Shown: one piece after another, positions 17,338 through 28,165 of the stretch
Layout: the number at the start of each line of letters is the position of its first letter
Numbering within the stretch: the first letter of the stretch is position 1
Source: Aquitalea aquatica
GTDB taxonomy: Bacteria; Pseudomonadota; Gammaproteobacteria; Burkholderiales; Chromobacteriaceae
DNA length: 64,000 bases
Reading direction: 5' to 3'
NCBI RefSeq assembly: GCF_013911085.1
Contig: NZ_JACERN010000039.1
Location: 124,001-188,000, forward strand
The notes under the pieces: generated by a model
What the model saw: the letters and a program-made list of their open reading frames with translations, nothing else
Databases searched by the model: none
Told to the model about the DNA's origin: nothing
Translations under genes and position numbers: made by a program

Positions 17338-19088
17338 TGCGCACCAGCTACTCCGCCCATCAGCGTGAACGCCTTGCCGATGCCAGCCCTGCCCTGAAAA
17401 TGACGGCAGGGCGTGTGCGTTTTGTGCTGGTGATGCTGGGCATGCTGTTTCTGGCGCTGATCGGCCGTGCCATTTACCTGCAAGTGGTGCAGCAGGACTT
17501 CCTGCAAGGCCAGGGTGAGGCGCGTTTCCGTCGCGCCATGACGCTGGAGGCCAACCGCGGGGTGATCACCGACCGTAACGGTGAACCGCTGGCCATCAGC
17601 TCGCCGGTACAAACCATCTGGGCCAGCCCGGCCGACATGGAGCCGGTGCCGCCGGCCAAGCTGCGTGATCTGGGCAAGCTGCTGGATATGGCACCGGAGG
17701 AGCTGGCCACCAAACTGTCTGACCGCAAGAAAGAATTCGTTTACATCAAGCGTCAGATCAATCCGGAAGTGGCAGACAAGGTGATTGCCCTGGGCATTCC
17801 CGGCATTGCCAAACAGCAGGAATACCGCCGCTTCTATCCGGCCGGGGAAATCATTTCCCACATCATCGGTTTTACCGGGGTGGACGGCAAAGGTCAGGAA
17901 GGTGTGGAGCTGGCGCGCGAAAAAATGCTGTCCGGCAAGGATGGCCGCCGTGTGGTGATCAAGGATCGTCGTGGTCACATCATCGAGGATGTGGCTGCCA
18001 TCGAGCCGCCGCGCGATGGCCAGACCCTGGCGCTGGCGGTGGATCATCGCATCCAGTACCTGGCCTACCGCGAAATCAAGGCCGCCGTGGAAGAGAACAA
18101 GGCCAAGGCGGGCAGTGTCGTCGTGCTGGATGCCAAGACCGGTGAACTGCTGGCGCTGGCCAACTACCCCTCCTTCAATCCCAACAACCGGGTTGGCACC
18201 ACGCCGGAAATGCTGCGTAACCGGGCGGTGATCGACCTGTTCGAACCCGGCTCCACCATGAAGCCGCTGTCGATCTCGCTGGCGCTGGAGCACGGCAAGG
18301 CCAACGTCAATACCGTGCTGGACACGCACAGCTACATGATTGGCCCGGCTACCATTCGCGACGTATCGGCCCAGCCCAGCCTGAATATTCTCGGCATTAT
18401 TCAGAAGTCGTCCAATGTGGGTACCAGCAAGCTGGCCTTGCTCAATTCGCCGCAGGATTTCTGGACTTATTACGACTCGCTGGGCTTTGGCCGTCCGCCC
18501 AATACCGGTTTTCCCGGTGAGGCGGCAGGGCGATTACGCGACTGGAAAAGCTGGCGGCCCATCGAGCAGGCCACCATGTCCTTTGGCTACGGCGTATCAG
18601 TCAGCCTGCTCCAGATGGCGCGGGCTTATACCATTTTTACCAATGACGGCGTGATGCTGCCCATCTCGCTATACAAGACCAGCACACCCATGCCGGGCAA
18701 GCGTGTGCTGAGCGAGAAAACCTCACACGAGATGCACGACCTGCTGGTCGCCAACAGTGAGCCGGGTGGCGGTGCTGTGGGTGGCCGCATCATCGGTTAC
18801 AGCATCGGCGGCAAGAGCGGTACGGCGCGCAAGCTGGAAGGCCGCACCTATGTGGCTAACAAGCACCGCGCCCTGTTTATGGGCTTTGCCCCGGGCAAGA
18901 ACCCCAAGCTGATCGTGGCCGTGATGATAGACGAACCCACGGCCGGCAAATATTACGGCGGCGCCATTTCCGCGCCGGTGTTTTCCCAGGTGGCTGGCGG
19001 CGCGCTGCGCGTGCTGAATGTGCAGCCGGACGAGCCGTCCAACAATAGCTTGCTGCCGGATTCGACCCCGGTCCCTGCGGATTTTTGA
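17337..19088 (+). CDS. ftsI: Septal transpeptidase FtsI (PBP3)
   Basis: A 583-residue class B PBP that crosslinks septal peptidoglycan with FtsW. Membrane helix at about residues 29-48, dimerisation domain, then the transpeptidase with S306-T-M-K309, S358-S-N360 and K493-S-G-T496. The ANRGVITDRNG block near residue 62 is conserved. Length is close to E. coli FtsI (588). The ATG shares its A with the ftsL stop. Confidence 0.96.
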   Translation: MRTSYSAHQRERLADASPALKMTAGRVRFVLVMLGMLFLALIGRAIYLQVVQQDFLQGQGEARFRRAMTLEANRGVITDRNGEPLAISSPVQTIWASPADMEPVPPAKLRDLGKLLDMAPEELATKLSDRKKEFVYIKRQINPEVADKVIALGIPGIAKQQEYRRFYPAGEIISHIIGFTGVDGKGQEGVELAREKMLSGKDGRRVVIKDRRGHIIEDVAAIEPPRDGQTLALAVDHRIQYLAYREIKAAVEENKAKAGSVVVLDAKTGELLALANYPSFNPNNRVGTTPEMLRNRAVIDLFEPGSTMKPLSISLALEHGKANVNTVLDTHSYMIGPATIRDVSAQPSLNILGIIQKSSNVGTSKLALLNSPQDFWTYYDSLGFGRPPNTGFPGEAAGRLRDWKSWRPIEQATMSFGYGVSVSLLQMARAYTIFTNDGVMLPISLYKTSTPMPGKRVLSEKTSHEMHDLLVANSEPGGGAVGGRIIGYSIGGKSGTARKLEGRTYVANKHRALFMGFAPGKNPKLIVAVMIDEPTAGKYYGGAISAPVFSQVAGGALRVLNVQPDEPSNNSLLPDSTPVPADF

Positions 19089-19099
19089 AGAAACAGAAC

Positions 19100-20578
19100 A
19101 TGAAAAGTCGCCTGACAAGCTTGCCGGACTGGGATCCGGCACAACTGAACCAGCTGGGCCTCCCCCTCAAACGGGTCGAGGCTGACAGCCGCCGCGTGCT
19201 GCCCGGAGATATCTTCCTGGCCTGCCACGGCGAGTACGCTGATGGCCGCGACTTCATTGCTGCTGCGCTGGAAAAAGGCGCAGCCGCCGTGCTGTGGGAC
19301 AGTGCTGACGGATTTGCCTGGAAACCGGAATGGGATCTGCCCAATCTGCCGGTGCCGGCCCTGCGCGAACGCGCCGGCATGGTGGCGGCACATGTCTATG
19401 GCCAGCCCAGCCTGGCGATGACGGTGATCGGCATTACCGGCACCAATGGCAAGACGTCGATTTCCCACTGGTTGGCACAGGCCTTTTCCCTGCTGGGGCA
19501 AAAAGCCGCGCTGATTGGCACCGTGGGTAATGGTTTTTATGGCGAGCTGACCGAAACCACCCACACCACGCCGGACCCGGTGACCGTGCAACAGAAACTG
19601 GCCGAATACCGCCGCCAGGGAGCACACGTGGTGACCATGGAAGTGTCCAGTCATGGGCTGGACCAGTCGCGGGTCAATGGCGTCAGCTTTGCTACGGCGG
19701 TGTTTACCAACCTGACCCGCGACCATCTGGACTACCACGGCAGCATGGAAGCCTACGGTGCGGCTAAGGCCAAGCTGTTCCACTGGGAAGGCCTCAAGCA
19801 TGCGGTCATCAATGTGGACGACCCGTTTGGCCGCCAGCTGGTGCAGGACATTGATGCCAGTCAGACCAAGGTAGTGAGCTACGGCCTGACCCAGGGTGAT
19901 GTCCGCCCGCTCAGCCTCACGGCCAATCTGGATGGTCTGCACCTGCAGGTGACCACCCCTTGGGGTGAGGTGGAAGTGCGCACCGGCCTGGTGGGGCGCT
20001 TCAATGCCAGCAATCTCCTGGCCTGTCTGGCCACGCTGTGTGTCAACGGCATCAGCCTGGCCGATGCTGCAGCAGTCATGGCACGTATTCAGCCGGCACG
20101 TGGTCGCATGCAGAGCATAGGCGGCAGCCACGAGCCGCTGGTGGTGATCGATTACGCCCACACCCCGGATGCCCTGGAAAAAGCCCTGGCCACGCTGGCC
20201 GACATCCGCCCGGCCGGTAGCAAGCTGTATTGCGTATTCGGCTGCGGAGGCGACCGTGATCCGGGCAAGCGCCCGATGATGGGTGAAATCGCCGAGCGCA
20301 TTGCCGATGTGGCGGTGGTGACCAGCGACAACCCGCGTACGGAAACCCCGCAAACCATCATCGAACACATTCTGGCTGGCATGAGCCATCCAGGCCATGT
20401 CGAGGCCGACCGTGCTGCCGCCATTCACTGGGCAGTCGCCCAGGCGCAGGCTGGCGATATCGTGCTTGTCGCGGGCAAGGGCCACGAGGAATACCAGGAC
20501 ATCGCCGGGGTCAAGCATCCCTTCTCCGACTTCCGCATTGCCGAAGAAGCGCTGACGGCCTGGGGAGACCGGACATGA
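19100..20578 (+). CDS. murE: UDP-MurNAc-tripeptide synthetase MurE, meso-DAP type
   Basis: A 492-residue cytoplasmic ligase adding the third peptide residue to UDP-MurNAc-L-Ala-D-Glu. ATP loop GTNGKT at residues 114-119; D410-N-P-R413 is the motif selecting meso-diaminopimelate, so the wall is the usual Gram-negative type. ATG 19100 (MKSRLTSLPDW) was preferred to TTG 19085, which overlaps the end of ftsI. Its stop overlaps murF (ATGA). Confidence 0.96.
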   Translation: MKSRLTSLPDWDPAQLNQLGLPLKRVEADSRRVLPGDIFLACHGEYADGRDFIAAALEKGAAAVLWDSADGFAWKPEWDLPNLPVPALRERAGMVAAHVYGQPSLAMTVIGITGTNGKTSISHWLAQAFSLLGQKAALIGTVGNGFYGELTETTHTTPDPVTVQQKLAEYRRQGAHVVTMEVSSHGLDQSRVNGVSFATAVFTNLTRDHLDYHGSMEAYGAAKAKLFHWEGLKHAVINVDDPFGRQLVQDIDASQTKVVSYGLTQGDVRPLSLTANLDGLHLQVTTPWGEVEVRTGLVGRFNASNLLACLATLCVNGISLADAAAVMARIQPARGRMQSIGGSHEPLVVIDYAHTPDALEKALATLADIRPAGSKLYCVFGCGGDRDPGKRPMMGEIAERIADVAVVTSDNPRTETPQTIIEHILAGMSHPGHVEADRAAAIHWAVAQAQAGDIVLVAGKGHEEYQDIAGVKHPFSDFRIAEEALTAWGDRT

Positions 20579-21951
20579 TGACCTTGCAACAGGCGGCACA
20601 ACTGGCTGGCGGCATCCTGACGGGTGGCGACGGGCAAGTGTGTCTGGCCCGCGTGGTCACCGATAGCCGTGCCGTGCAGCCGGGCGACCTGTTTGTCGCG
20701 CTCAAGGGCGAGCGTTTTGATGCTCATGAATTCGTGGCCGATGTGCTGGCCCGTGGTGCTGTTGCTGCACTGGTGGCCGAGGATTTTGCACTGGAAAATG
20801 CCAGCCTGATCCGGGTAGCTGATACCCGGCTGGCGCTGGGCCGTCTGGCTGCCGGTTGGGCTGCCACACTGCCGGCGCTGCGCGTGGGCATTACCGGCTC
20901 CAACGGCAAGACTACGGTCAAGGAAATGCTCACCGCCATTCTCAAGGCCCATGCCGGAGACGCCGCCGTGCATGCCACTGCCGGCAACTTCAATAACGAT
21001 ATTGGCCTGCCGCTCACCCTGCTGGGTCTCAAGCCCGCCCACCGCTATGCGGTGCTGGAAATGGGCATGAACCATCACGGCGAGCTGACTTATCTGACTG
21101 GGCTGGCGCAGCCGCAAGTGGCATTGGTCAACAATGCCATGCGTGCACATTTTGGCTATTTCGCTGACACCACCGATGTGGCGCGGGCCAAGGCAGAGAT
21201 TTTCCGCGGTCTGCCGGACGATGGCGTGGCCATCATCAATGCCGACGACGCCAATGTCGATCTGTTCCGTACGGCTGCCGGCAAGCACCGCGTGTGCAGC
21301 TTCGGCCTGCAACAGCCAGCCGACATCAGCGCCCGTGACATCAAGCTGCAGGCGCTGGAGAGCAGTTTTACCCTGTGCAGCCCGCAGGGCGAGCAGGCCA
21401 TCAGCCTGCCGGCGCCGGGCGAACACAATGTCCGCAATGCGCTGGCCGCCGCTGCGCTGGCGCTGGCGCTGGATGTACCGCTGGCCACCATCGCGGCCGG
21501 CCTGGCTGCTTTTGGCAATGCCAAGGGCCGTTTGCAGCAGAAGGCTGGCCTGCACGGTGGCGTGGTGATCGACGACAGCTACAACGCCAATCCGGATTCC
21601 ATGAAAGCCGGTATCGATGTGCTGGCCGGCTTGCCGGCACCGCACTGCTTCGTGATGGGTGATATCGGCGAGCTGGGCGAGTCAGCCGTGCAACTGCATT
21701 GCGAAGTGGGCGAACACGCCCGCCTGCGCGGCATTGCCCAATTGGTGACGCTGGGCGAACTCAGCCGTCACGCCGCCGCTGCCTATGGCGACGGCGCGCA
21801 GAGTTTTGATGATTTCGTGGCGTTGGCCAGCTGGCTGGACGCCAATTTGCAAGCGGGAACCTCGGTGCTGGTGAAGGGTTCGCGCTTCATGCGTATGGAA
21901 CGGGTGGTGGAACACCTGACGACCGCAAAACAACAAGAAGAGGGAGTGTAA
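20575..21951 (+). CDS. murF: UDP-MurNAc-pentapeptide synthetase MurF
   Basis: A 458-residue Mur ligase adding D-Ala-D-Ala. ATP loop [15 protein letters not shown] near residues 104-118; the [16 protein letters not shown] substrate block follows; [15 protein letters not shown] near residue 333 is a MurF hallmark. ATG 20575 overlaps the murE stop, with a second in-frame ATG at 20578. Confidence 0.96.
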   Translation: MMTLQQAAQLAGGILTGGDGQVCLARVVTDSRAVQPGDLFVALKGERFDAHEFVADVLARGAVAALVAEDFALENASLIRVADTRLALGRLAAGWAATLPALRVGITGSNGKTTVKEMLTAILKAHAGDAAVHATAGNFNNDIGLPLTLLGLKPAHRYAVLEMGMNHHGELTYLTGLAQPQVALVNNAMRAHFGYFADTTDVARAKAEIFRGLPDDGVAIINADDANVDLFRTAAGKHRVCSFGLQQPADISARDIKLQALESSFTLCSPQGEQAISLPAPGEHNVRNALAAAALALALDVPLATIAAGLAAFGNAKGRLQQKAGLHGGVVIDDSYNANPDSMKAGIDVLAGLPAPHCFVMGDIGELGESAVQLHCEVGEHARLRGIAQLVTLGELSRHAAAAYGDGAQSFDDFVALASWLDANLQAGTSVLVKGSRFMRMERVVEHLTTAKQQEEGV

Positions 21952-21952
21952 G

Positions 21953-23038
21953 GTGCTGCTCTGGCTAGCTGAATTGCTGGGTTCTCATATCCGGACCTTT
22001 AACGTTGTGTTCTACGTCACCCTGCGGGCGGTGATGGCGGCGCTGACTTCGCTGACCATCTCGCTGCTGATGGGGCCGTGGGTGATCCGCAAGCTGACCG
22101 AACTGAAAGTCGGCCAGGCGGTGCGCAATGATGGCCCGCAAACCCATCTGGTCAAGGCCGGTACCCCGACCATGGGCGGTTCGCTGATCCTGCTGTCCAT
22201 CACCATTACCACCCTGCTGTGGGCCGACCTGTCCAACAAATACGTCTGGCTGCTGCTGGCGGTGATGCTGGGAACCGGGGCGCTGGGCTTTTACGACGAC
22301 TGGCGCAAGGTGGTGTACAAGGACCCGAAAGGGGTGTCGGCCAAGTTCAAGATGGCCTGGCAATCCACCATTGCCATTGCTGCCGGGGTGTTCCTGATTG
22401 CAACCGCCAAGCTGCCGGCCTCCACCGAATTCATCGTGCCCTTCTTCAAGACCGTGGCCTACCCGCTGGGCGTGGTGGGCTTCTGCGTGCTGACCTATCT
22501 GGTGATTGTCGGCACCTCGAATGCGGTCAACCTGACCGATGGTCTGGACGGTCTGGCAGCGCTGCCGGTGGTGATGGTGGCCTCCGGCCTGTCCATCTTT
22601 GCCTATGTGGCCGGTCACGTGGTGTTCTCCCGCTACCTGGGCCTGCCCTTCATTCCCGGCGCGCATGAGGTCGTGGTGTTCTGCGCTGCCATCTGCGGGG
22701 CCTGTCTGGGCTTCCTGTGGTTCAACGCCTATCCGGCCCAGGTATTCATGGGTGATGTGGGTGCGCTGGCACTGGGTGCGGCGCTGGGTACCGTGGCGGT
22801 AATCGTGCGCCAGGAAATCGTGCTGTTCATCATGGGCGGTCTGTTCGTGATGGAAGCGCTGTCGGTGATGATCCAGGTGACCTCGTTCAAGCTCACCGGC
22901 AAGCGCGTGTTCCGCATGGCACCGCTGCATCACCACTACGAATTGAAGGGCTGGAAGGAAACCCAGGTGGTGGTGCGTTTCTGGATTGTCACCATGATGC
23001 TGGTGCTGGCTGGCCTGGCTTCGTTGAAATTGCGTTAA
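21953..23038 (+). CDS. mraY: Phospho-MurNAc-pentapeptide transferase MraY
   Basis: A 361-residue polytopic enzyme that makes lipid I from UDP-MurNAc-pentapeptide and undecaprenyl phosphate. Conserved loops: [12 protein letters not shown] near residue 64, the DD-containing GFYDDWRK near residue 116, [13 protein letters not shown] near residue 190, [11 protein letters not shown] near residue 266 and the HHHYELKG loop near residue 325. The start is GTG 21953, one base after the murF stop, with GAGGG upstream. Confidence 0.96.
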   Translation: MLLWLAELLGSHIRTFNVVFYVTLRAVMAALTSLTISLLMGPWVIRKLTELKVGQAVRNDGPQTHLVKAGTPTMGGSLILLSITITTLLWADLSNKYVWLLLAVMLGTGALGFYDDWRKVVYKDPKGVSAKFKMAWQSTIAIAAGVFLIATAKLPASTEFIVPFFKTVAYPLGVVGFCVLTYLVIVGTSNAVNLTDGLDGLAALPVVMVASGLSIFAYVAGHVVFSRYLGLPFIPGAHEVVVFCAAICGACLGFLWFNAYPAQVFMGDVGALALGAALGTVAVIVRQEIVLFIMGGLFVMEALSVMIQVTSFKLTGKRVFRMAPLHHHYELKGWKETQVVVRFWIVTMMLVLAGLASLKLR

Positions 23039-23050
23039 GGATAAGGGCTC

Positions 23051-24430
23051 ATGGACTTTGCTGATCGACACATCGCGGTAGTGGGGCTGGGAGGCTCGGG
23101 GCTGGCTGCCGCGCGCTATCTGGCTGCCCACGGCGCACGCGTGGTGGTGGCCGATAGCAAGCCCGCGCCGGAGCGCGTGGCCGAATTGCAGCGCCATGTG
23201 CCGGACGCCGAACTGCGCGTCGGTGCCTTTGATGCCAGCACTTTTGCGGGTGTCGACATGCTGGTGCTCAGCCCCGGCGTGCCGCTGAAAACCCCGGCCA
23301 TTGACGCCTTCCGCCGTGCCGGTGGTGAAGTGGTGGGCGATGTGGAACTGCTGGCCCGCGCCATCAAGGGTAATGGCAGCAAGGTCATCGCCATCACCGG
23401 CTCCAATGGCAAGACCACGGTCACCAGTCTGGTCGGCCATCTGTGCCAGCAAGCGGGGCTGGATACCATCGTGGCCGGTAATATCGGCCTGGCGGTGCTG
23501 GAGGCCCTGCTGGAGCGCGAACAGTCTGGCCAGCAGCCCGATGTTTGGGTTCTGGAATTGTCCAGCTTCCAACTGGAAACCACGTACAGCCTGGAGGCGG
23601 ATGCCGCCACCGTGCTGAATATTTCCGAAGACCACCTGGATCGCTACCACGATCTGCTGGACTACGCCCACGCCAAGACCGCCGTGTTCAATGGTCTGGG
23701 TGTGCAGGTGCTGAACCGCGACGACATTCTGGCCCCGGCCATGGTGCGTCCCGGCCATCAGGTGAAGTGGTTCTCGCTCAAGCAGCCGATGGAATACAGC
23801 CTCACTCAGCAGGATGGCCAATACTGGCTGAGCGCGCAGGGCGAGGCTGTGCTGCTGCAAGCCAAGCTGCAACTGCAAGGCCTGCACAATGCCGCCAACG
23901 CCTTGGCGGCGCTGGCCTTGTGCGACAGCATCGGTCTTGAGCGTGCCGCTCTGTTACAAGGCTTGCAAAGCTTCCAGGGCCTGGCCCACCGCGTGGAGCT
24001 GGTGGACGAATTTGACGGCATCGCCTGGATTGACGATTCCAAGGGCACCAATGTCGGAGCCACCGAAGCCGCGCTCAATGGCATGACCCGCAAGGTGGTG
24101 CTGATTGCCGGTGGAGATGGCAAGGGCCAGGATTTCAGCCCGCTGGCTCCGGCCTGCCAGCGCATCGCCCGCGCGGTGTTGCTGATTGGCCGCGATGCCG
24201 GCCGTATCCGTGCCGCACTGGCCGACAGCGGCGTTGCCCTGTACGACTACGCCACGCTGGAAGAGGCCACCCGCGCTGCGGCCGCGCTTGCCCAGCCGGG
24301 TGATGTGGTGCTGCTGTCGCCGGCCTGTGCCAGCCTGGACATGTTCCGCAACTATGCCCATCGCGCCCAGGTGTTCATTGATACCGTGGCAGAAATCAAG
24401 GCCGCAGCGGTCGGAAAGGGGCAGCCATGA
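23051..24430 (+). CDS. murD: UDP-MurNAc-L-Ala:D-Glu ligase MurD
   Basis: A 459-residue Mur ligase adding D-glutamate. N-terminal dinucleotide-type loop [18 protein letters not shown] loop [14 protein letters not shown] near residues 115-128; LSSFQLET near residue 172; [15 protein letters not shown] near residue 328 is a MurD hallmark. The AAGG ahead of the ATG fits. Its stop overlaps ftsW. Confidence 0.96.
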   Translation: MDFADRHIAVVGLGGSGLAAARYLAAHGARVVVADSKPAPERVAELQRHVPDAELRVGAFDASTFAGVDMLVLSPGVPLKTPAIDAFRRAGGEVVGDVELLARAIKGNGSKVIAITGSNGKTTVTSLVGHLCQQAGLDTIVAGNIGLAVLEALLEREQSGQQPDVWVLELSSFQLETTYSLEADAATVLNISEDHLDRYHDLLDYAHAKTAVFNGLGVQVLNRDDILAPAMVRPGHQVKWFSLKQPMEYSLTQQDGQYWLSAQGEAVLLQAKLQLQGLHNAANALAALALCDSIGLERAALLQGLQSFQGLAHRVELVDEFDGIAWIDDSKGTNVGATEAALNGMTRKVVLIAGGDGKGQDFSPLAPACQRIARAVLLIGRDAGRIRAALADSGVALYDYATLEEATRAAAALAQPGDVVLLSPACASLDMFRNYAHRAQVFIDTVAEIKAAAVGKGQP

Positions 24431-25584
24431 TCGTGCACTCGGCGCGCCGCTACACCGCCATCAAACCTTTTGACGAGGCACTGGCCTGGGCGCTGGCCCT
24501 GCTGTTGTCCATCAGCCTGGTGATGGTGTACTCAGCGTCGATTGCCTATGCCGAGGCCGATGCTGCCACGCAGAATCGTTATTTCTATCTGATCCGCCAC
24601 GTCATCTTCATGGTGATCGGCCTCAGCGCTTCTTACATCCTGTTCCAGGTACCCACCCGTATCTGGCAAAAGTACGCCGGCAAACTGTTCCTGCTGGGCA
24701 TCGTGCTGCTGGTGCTGGTGCTGGTTCCCGGCATTGGCCGGGTGGTGAATGGTTCGCGCCGCTGGATCAACCTGTTCGTGCTCAATCTGCAGCCGTCGGA
24801 AATCATGAAGTTCGCCACGGTGATTTATGCCGCTGACTACACCGTGCGCAAGACACACAAGCTGCACAGCCTGAAAGAAGGTTTTGCGCCGATGTTTGCC
24901 GCCATGGTGGCGGTGGCCTTCCTGCTACTGCGCGAGCCGGACTTTGGCGCGCTGATGGTGGTGATGTCCATCGCCATGGGCGTGCTGTTCCTCGGCGGCA
25001 TCAATATGCGCATCTTCTCCGGGTTGGCGGTGATGGCGGCGGTGGCCATCGTGCTGCTGATCATCTCCTCGCCCTATCGCCTGAAGCGGGTGCTGGGCTT
25101 TATGGACCCGTGGGACGACCCCTATGGGAAGGGCTATCAGCTGTCGCACTCGCTGATCGCCATCGGTCGGGGAGAGTGGTATGGCGTGGGGCTGGGTTCC
25201 AGTATTGAAAAGCTGTTCTACCTGCCCGAGGCCCACACCGACTTCATCATGGCGGTGATTTCGGAAGAATTCGGCTTTGCTGGCATCTGCGTGGTGATCG
25301 GCCTATATGCCTGGATCGTGCGCCGTGCGTTTCACATCGGCGTGGAATCGAAAAAGCTGGAGCGCTTCTTCCAGGCGCTGGTGGCGCAGGGGCTGGGCAT
25401 CTGGCTGGGCATCCAGGTGTTTTTCAACATCGGCGTGAACATGGGCTTGCTGCCCACCAAGGGCCTGACCCTGCCGCTGATGTCGTTTGGGGGCTCGGCC
25501 ATGTTGATGAATCTGGTGGCGATGGCCGTGCTGCTGCGGGTGGATTATGAGAACCGCCGCATCATGCGCGGTTACAAGGTTTGA
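24427..25584 (+). CDS. ftsW: Septal SEDS glycosyltransferase FtsW
   Basis: A 385-residue polytopic protein that polymerises lipid II at the septum with FtsI. Family blocks: [20 protein letters not shown] near residue 113, [10 protein letters not shown] near residue 175, the large periplasmic loop with [18 protein letters not shown] near residue 270, and [12 protein letters not shown] near residue 352. Distinguished from RodA (6076-7176) by its place in the dcw cluster and the HTDFI loop. ATG overlaps the murD stop. Confidence 0.95.
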   Translation: MIVHSARRYTAIKPFDEALAWALALLLSISLVMVYSASIAYAEADAATQNRYFYLIRHVIFMVIGLSASYILFQVPTRIWQKYAGKLFLLGIVLLVLVLVPGIGRVVNGSRRWINLFVLNLQPSEIMKFATVIYAADYTVRKTHKLHSLKEGFAPMFAAMVAVAFLLLREPDFGALMVVMSIAMGVLFLGGINMRIFSGLAVMAAVAIVLLIISSPYRLKRVLGFMDPWDDPYGKGYQLSHSLIAIGRGEWYGVGLGSSIEKLFYLPEAHTDFIMAVISEEFGFAGICVVIGLYAWIVRRAFHIGVESKKLERFFQALVAQGLGIWLGIQVFFNIGVNMGLLPTKGLTLPLMSFGGSAMLMNLVAMAVLLRVDYENRRIMRGYKV

Positions 25585-26678
25585 TGAAGATGACGAATAG
25601 AACGGTCATGGTAATGGCAGCTGGTACGGGTGGACACATCGTCCCCGGCCTCGCCGTGGCCAAAGAGCTGCAACAGCGCGGCTGGAAAGTGGTTTGGCTG
25701 GGTACCGAGCGCGGTATGGAAAACAAGCTGGTACCACCCACCGGCATTCCGCTGGAGCGGCTGGCGTTTCATGGCGTGCGTGGTAAGGGCTTGATCGGCT
25801 CACTCAAGGGCGTGCTGCAACTGTGCGGCGCTTTTGTGCGCTCAGCACAGCTGTTGTTTCGCCATCGTCCGGACGTGGTGCTGGGCATGGGCGGCTATGT
25901 CTGCCTGCCGGGCGGGGTAATGAGCGGCCTGCTGTGGAAACCGCTGGTGCTGGTGAATGCCGATGCCAGCCTGCTCTTGAGCAACAAGGCACTGCTGCCG
26001 TTTGCCCGCAAGCTGGTGTGCGGTTTTGATGGCAGTGCAGCCAAGAGCGGGGCCAAGGCGCTGGTGACCGGTAATCCGGTGCGCCGTGAAATCGAAGCCC
26101 TGCCGGCACCGGCACAGCGCATGGCCGGGCGCAGCGGTCCGCTGCGCGTGCTGGTGGTGGGCGGCAGCCTGGGGGCGCGGGTACTGAACCAGACCCTGCC
26201 GCAAGCGCTGGCGCTGCTGCCGGCAGCACAGCGTCCGGTGCTGACCCACCAGACTGGCGAAGCGAATTTTGCCGAGGTACAGGCGGCCTATCGTGCTGCC
26301 GGGCTGGATCAGCATGTGACGCTGTTGCCGTTTATTGATGACATGCCGAGCCGGCTGGCTGATTGCGACCTGATCATCTGCCGCGCCGGGGCCATCACGG
26401 TGAGCGAGTTGTGCGCCGCTGGTGTGGCCAGCATTCTGGTGCCGCTGGTGGTCTCCACCACCGCGCATCAACGCGACAACGCCAGCTGGATGGCGCAGGA
26501 AGGCGCGGCGATTCATCTGCCGCAAAGCGAATTGACAGCACAAAAGCTGGCAGACGTGCTGGCTGGTCTTGACCGGCCCCGTCTGCTGGAACTTGCCAGC
26601 CATGCCCATGCATTGGCCCGGCCCGGTGCAGCCGCCCGGGTGGCCGATCTGTGCCAGGCACTGGCAGATGAACAGTAA
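25584..26678 (+). CDS. murG: Lipid II synthase MurG
   Basis: A 364-residue peripheral membrane GT-B glycosyltransferase transferring GlcNAc onto lipid I. The first glycine loop is AAGTGGHIVPGLAVA; the second VLVVGGSLGARVLNQ near residue 190; the donor site CRAGAITVSELCAAGV near residue 265 with the following HQRDNA. Oddly, the normally conserved HEQN segment of the N-domain is replaced by LVNADASLLLSNK. ATG 25584 shares its A with the ftsW stop; the in-frame TTG 25581 is less likely. Confidence 0.92.
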   Translation: MKMTNRTVMVMAAGTGGHIVPGLAVAKELQQRGWKVVWLGTERGMENKLVPPTGIPLERLAFHGVRGKGLIGSLKGVLQLCGAFVRSAQLLFRHRPDVVLGMGGYVCLPGGVMSGLLWKPLVLVNADASLLLSNKALLPFARKLVCGFDGSAAKSGAKALVTGNPVRREIEALPAPAQRMAGRSGPLRVLVVGGSLGARVLNQTLPQALALLPAAQRPVLTHQTGEANFAEVQAAYRAAGLDQHVTLLPFIDDMPSRLADCDLIICRAGAITVSELCAAGVASILVPLVVSTTAHQRDNASWMAQEGAAIHLPQSELTAQKLADVLAGLDRPRLLELASHAHALARPGAAARVADLCQALADEQ

Positions 26679-26717
26679 TACGGCAGCGACAAGCGGCCAG
26701 AAGCAACGAGAAAGAAC

Positions 26718-28112
26718 ATGAAACACAGGGTCAAACACATTCACTTCGTCGGCATCGGTGGTGTCGGCATGTGCGGCATTGCCGAGGTTCTGTTGAACCT
26801 GGGTTACAGCGTGTCCGGTTCGGACATGGCTGATGGCGCCGCCACCCAGCGCCTGGCCGCGCAGGGCGCACGCGTGTTCTTTGGCCATGACGCCACCTAT
26901 ATGGAAGGTGCCGATGTGGTGGTGACCTCCACTGCGGTGAAGGCTGACAACCCGGAAGTGCTGTGCGCGCGTGAACGCCGTATTCCGGTAATCCCGCGCG
27001 CCATGATGCTGGCCGAGCTGATGCGCTTCAAGCAGGGCATCGCCATTGCCGGCACCCATGGCAAGACCACCACCACCAGCCTGACGGCCTCGGTGCTGGC
27101 GGCAGCCGGGCTGGACCCGACTTTCGTCATCGGCGGCAAGCTGACTGCAGCGGGTACCAACGCCAAGCTGGGCTCGGGTGAGTTCCTGGTGGCCGAAGCG
27201 GATGAGTCGGACGCGTCCTTCCTGCACCTGACGCCGGTGATGGCGGTGATCACCAATATCGACGCCGACCACATGGACACCTACGACCACAGCTTCGACA
27301 AGCTCAAACAGGCTTTTGTCGATTTCCTGCATCGCCTGCCGTTTTATGGCCGGGCCGTGCTGTGTGTGGACGACCCGAATGTGCGCGAGATTCGCAGCCG
27401 CATCACCAAGCCGGTGACCACCTATGGCCTGGACGATTCGGCCGACATCTATGCCGAAAACGTAGTGGCCGCCAGCGGCCAGATGCATTTCGATGTGGTG
27501 GTCAACAACGGCCAACGCCAGACCTTCCCGGTGGTGCTGAACCTGCCGGGCCGTCACAACGTGCTGAACGCCTTGTCGGCCATTGCCATCGGTCTGGAGT
27601 GTGGCGCGGACATTCCGTCCATCCAGCGTGGTCTGGCCGAATTTGCCGGCGTGGGCCGTCGCTTCCAGCGTTATGGCGAAGTGGCCCTGCCGGCTGGTGG
27701 CAGCTTCACCCTGGTGGACGACTACGGCCATCACCCGGTGGAAATGGCCGCCACGCTGTCTGCCGTGCGCGGTGCTTTCCCGGACAAGCGACTGGTGCTG
27801 GCCTTCCAGCCGCACCGTTACAGCCGTACCCGCGATCTGTTTGAAGACTTCGTCAAGGTATTGAACGGGGTCGATGCGCTGTTGCTGTCTGAAGTCTATG
27901 CCGCTGGCGAAGCGCCCATCGTGGCTGCCGATGGCCGTGCACTGGCACGTGCCGTGCGCGTGTCGGGCAAGGTGGAGCCGCTGTTTGTCGAGCAGATTGC
28001 CGATATGCCGCGCACCATCATGGACATCGCCCGCGATGGCGATGTGGTGATCACCATGGGTGCCGGTTCCATTGGCGCGGTGCCAGGCAAGCTGGTGGCG
28101 GGCAAGCTGTAA
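26718..28112 (+). CDS. murC: UDP-MurNAc:L-Ala ligase MurC
   Basis: A 464-residue Mur ligase adding the first amino acid, L-alanine. N-terminal [17 protein letters not shown] binds the uridine; the ATP loop is [12 protein letters not shown] near residues 112-123; [14 protein letters not shown] near residue 335 and the [13 protein letters not shown] block are characteristic. It follows murG after 39 bp. In many relatives murB comes next, but here ddl follows directly. Confidence 0.96.
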   Translation: MKHRVKHIHFVGIGGVGMCGIAEVLLNLGYSVSGSDMADGAATQRLAAQGARVFFGHDATYMEGADVVVTSTAVKADNPEVLCARERRIPVIPRAMMLAELMRFKQGIAIAGTHGKTTTTSLTASVLAAAGLDPTFVIGGKLTAAGTNAKLGSGEFLVAEADESDASFLHLTPVMAVITNIDADHMDTYDHSFDKLKQAFVDFLHRLPFYGRAVLCVDDPNVREIRSRITKPVTTYGLDDSADIYAENVVAASGQMHFDVVVNNGQRQTFPVVLNLPGRHNVLNALSAIAIGLECGADIPSIQRGLAEFAGVGRRFQRYGEVALPAGGSFTLVDDYGHHPVEMAATLSAVRGAFPDKRLVLAFQPHRYSRTRDLFEDFVKVLNGVDALLLSEVYAAGEAPIVAADGRALARAVRVSGKVEPLFVEQIADMPRTIMDIARDGDVVITMGAGSIGAVPGKLVAGKL

Positions 28113-28165
28113 GTAGCAGGCGAATTTTGGCGGGAGGGGACAGACCCTCCCAGTAAGGAAGAGCA

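Noticed and set aside
21965-23887. 640-codon minus-strand open frame opposite mraY-murD
   Set aside because: Spans two real genes and is histidine/glutamine-rich, typical of GC-rich antisense frames.
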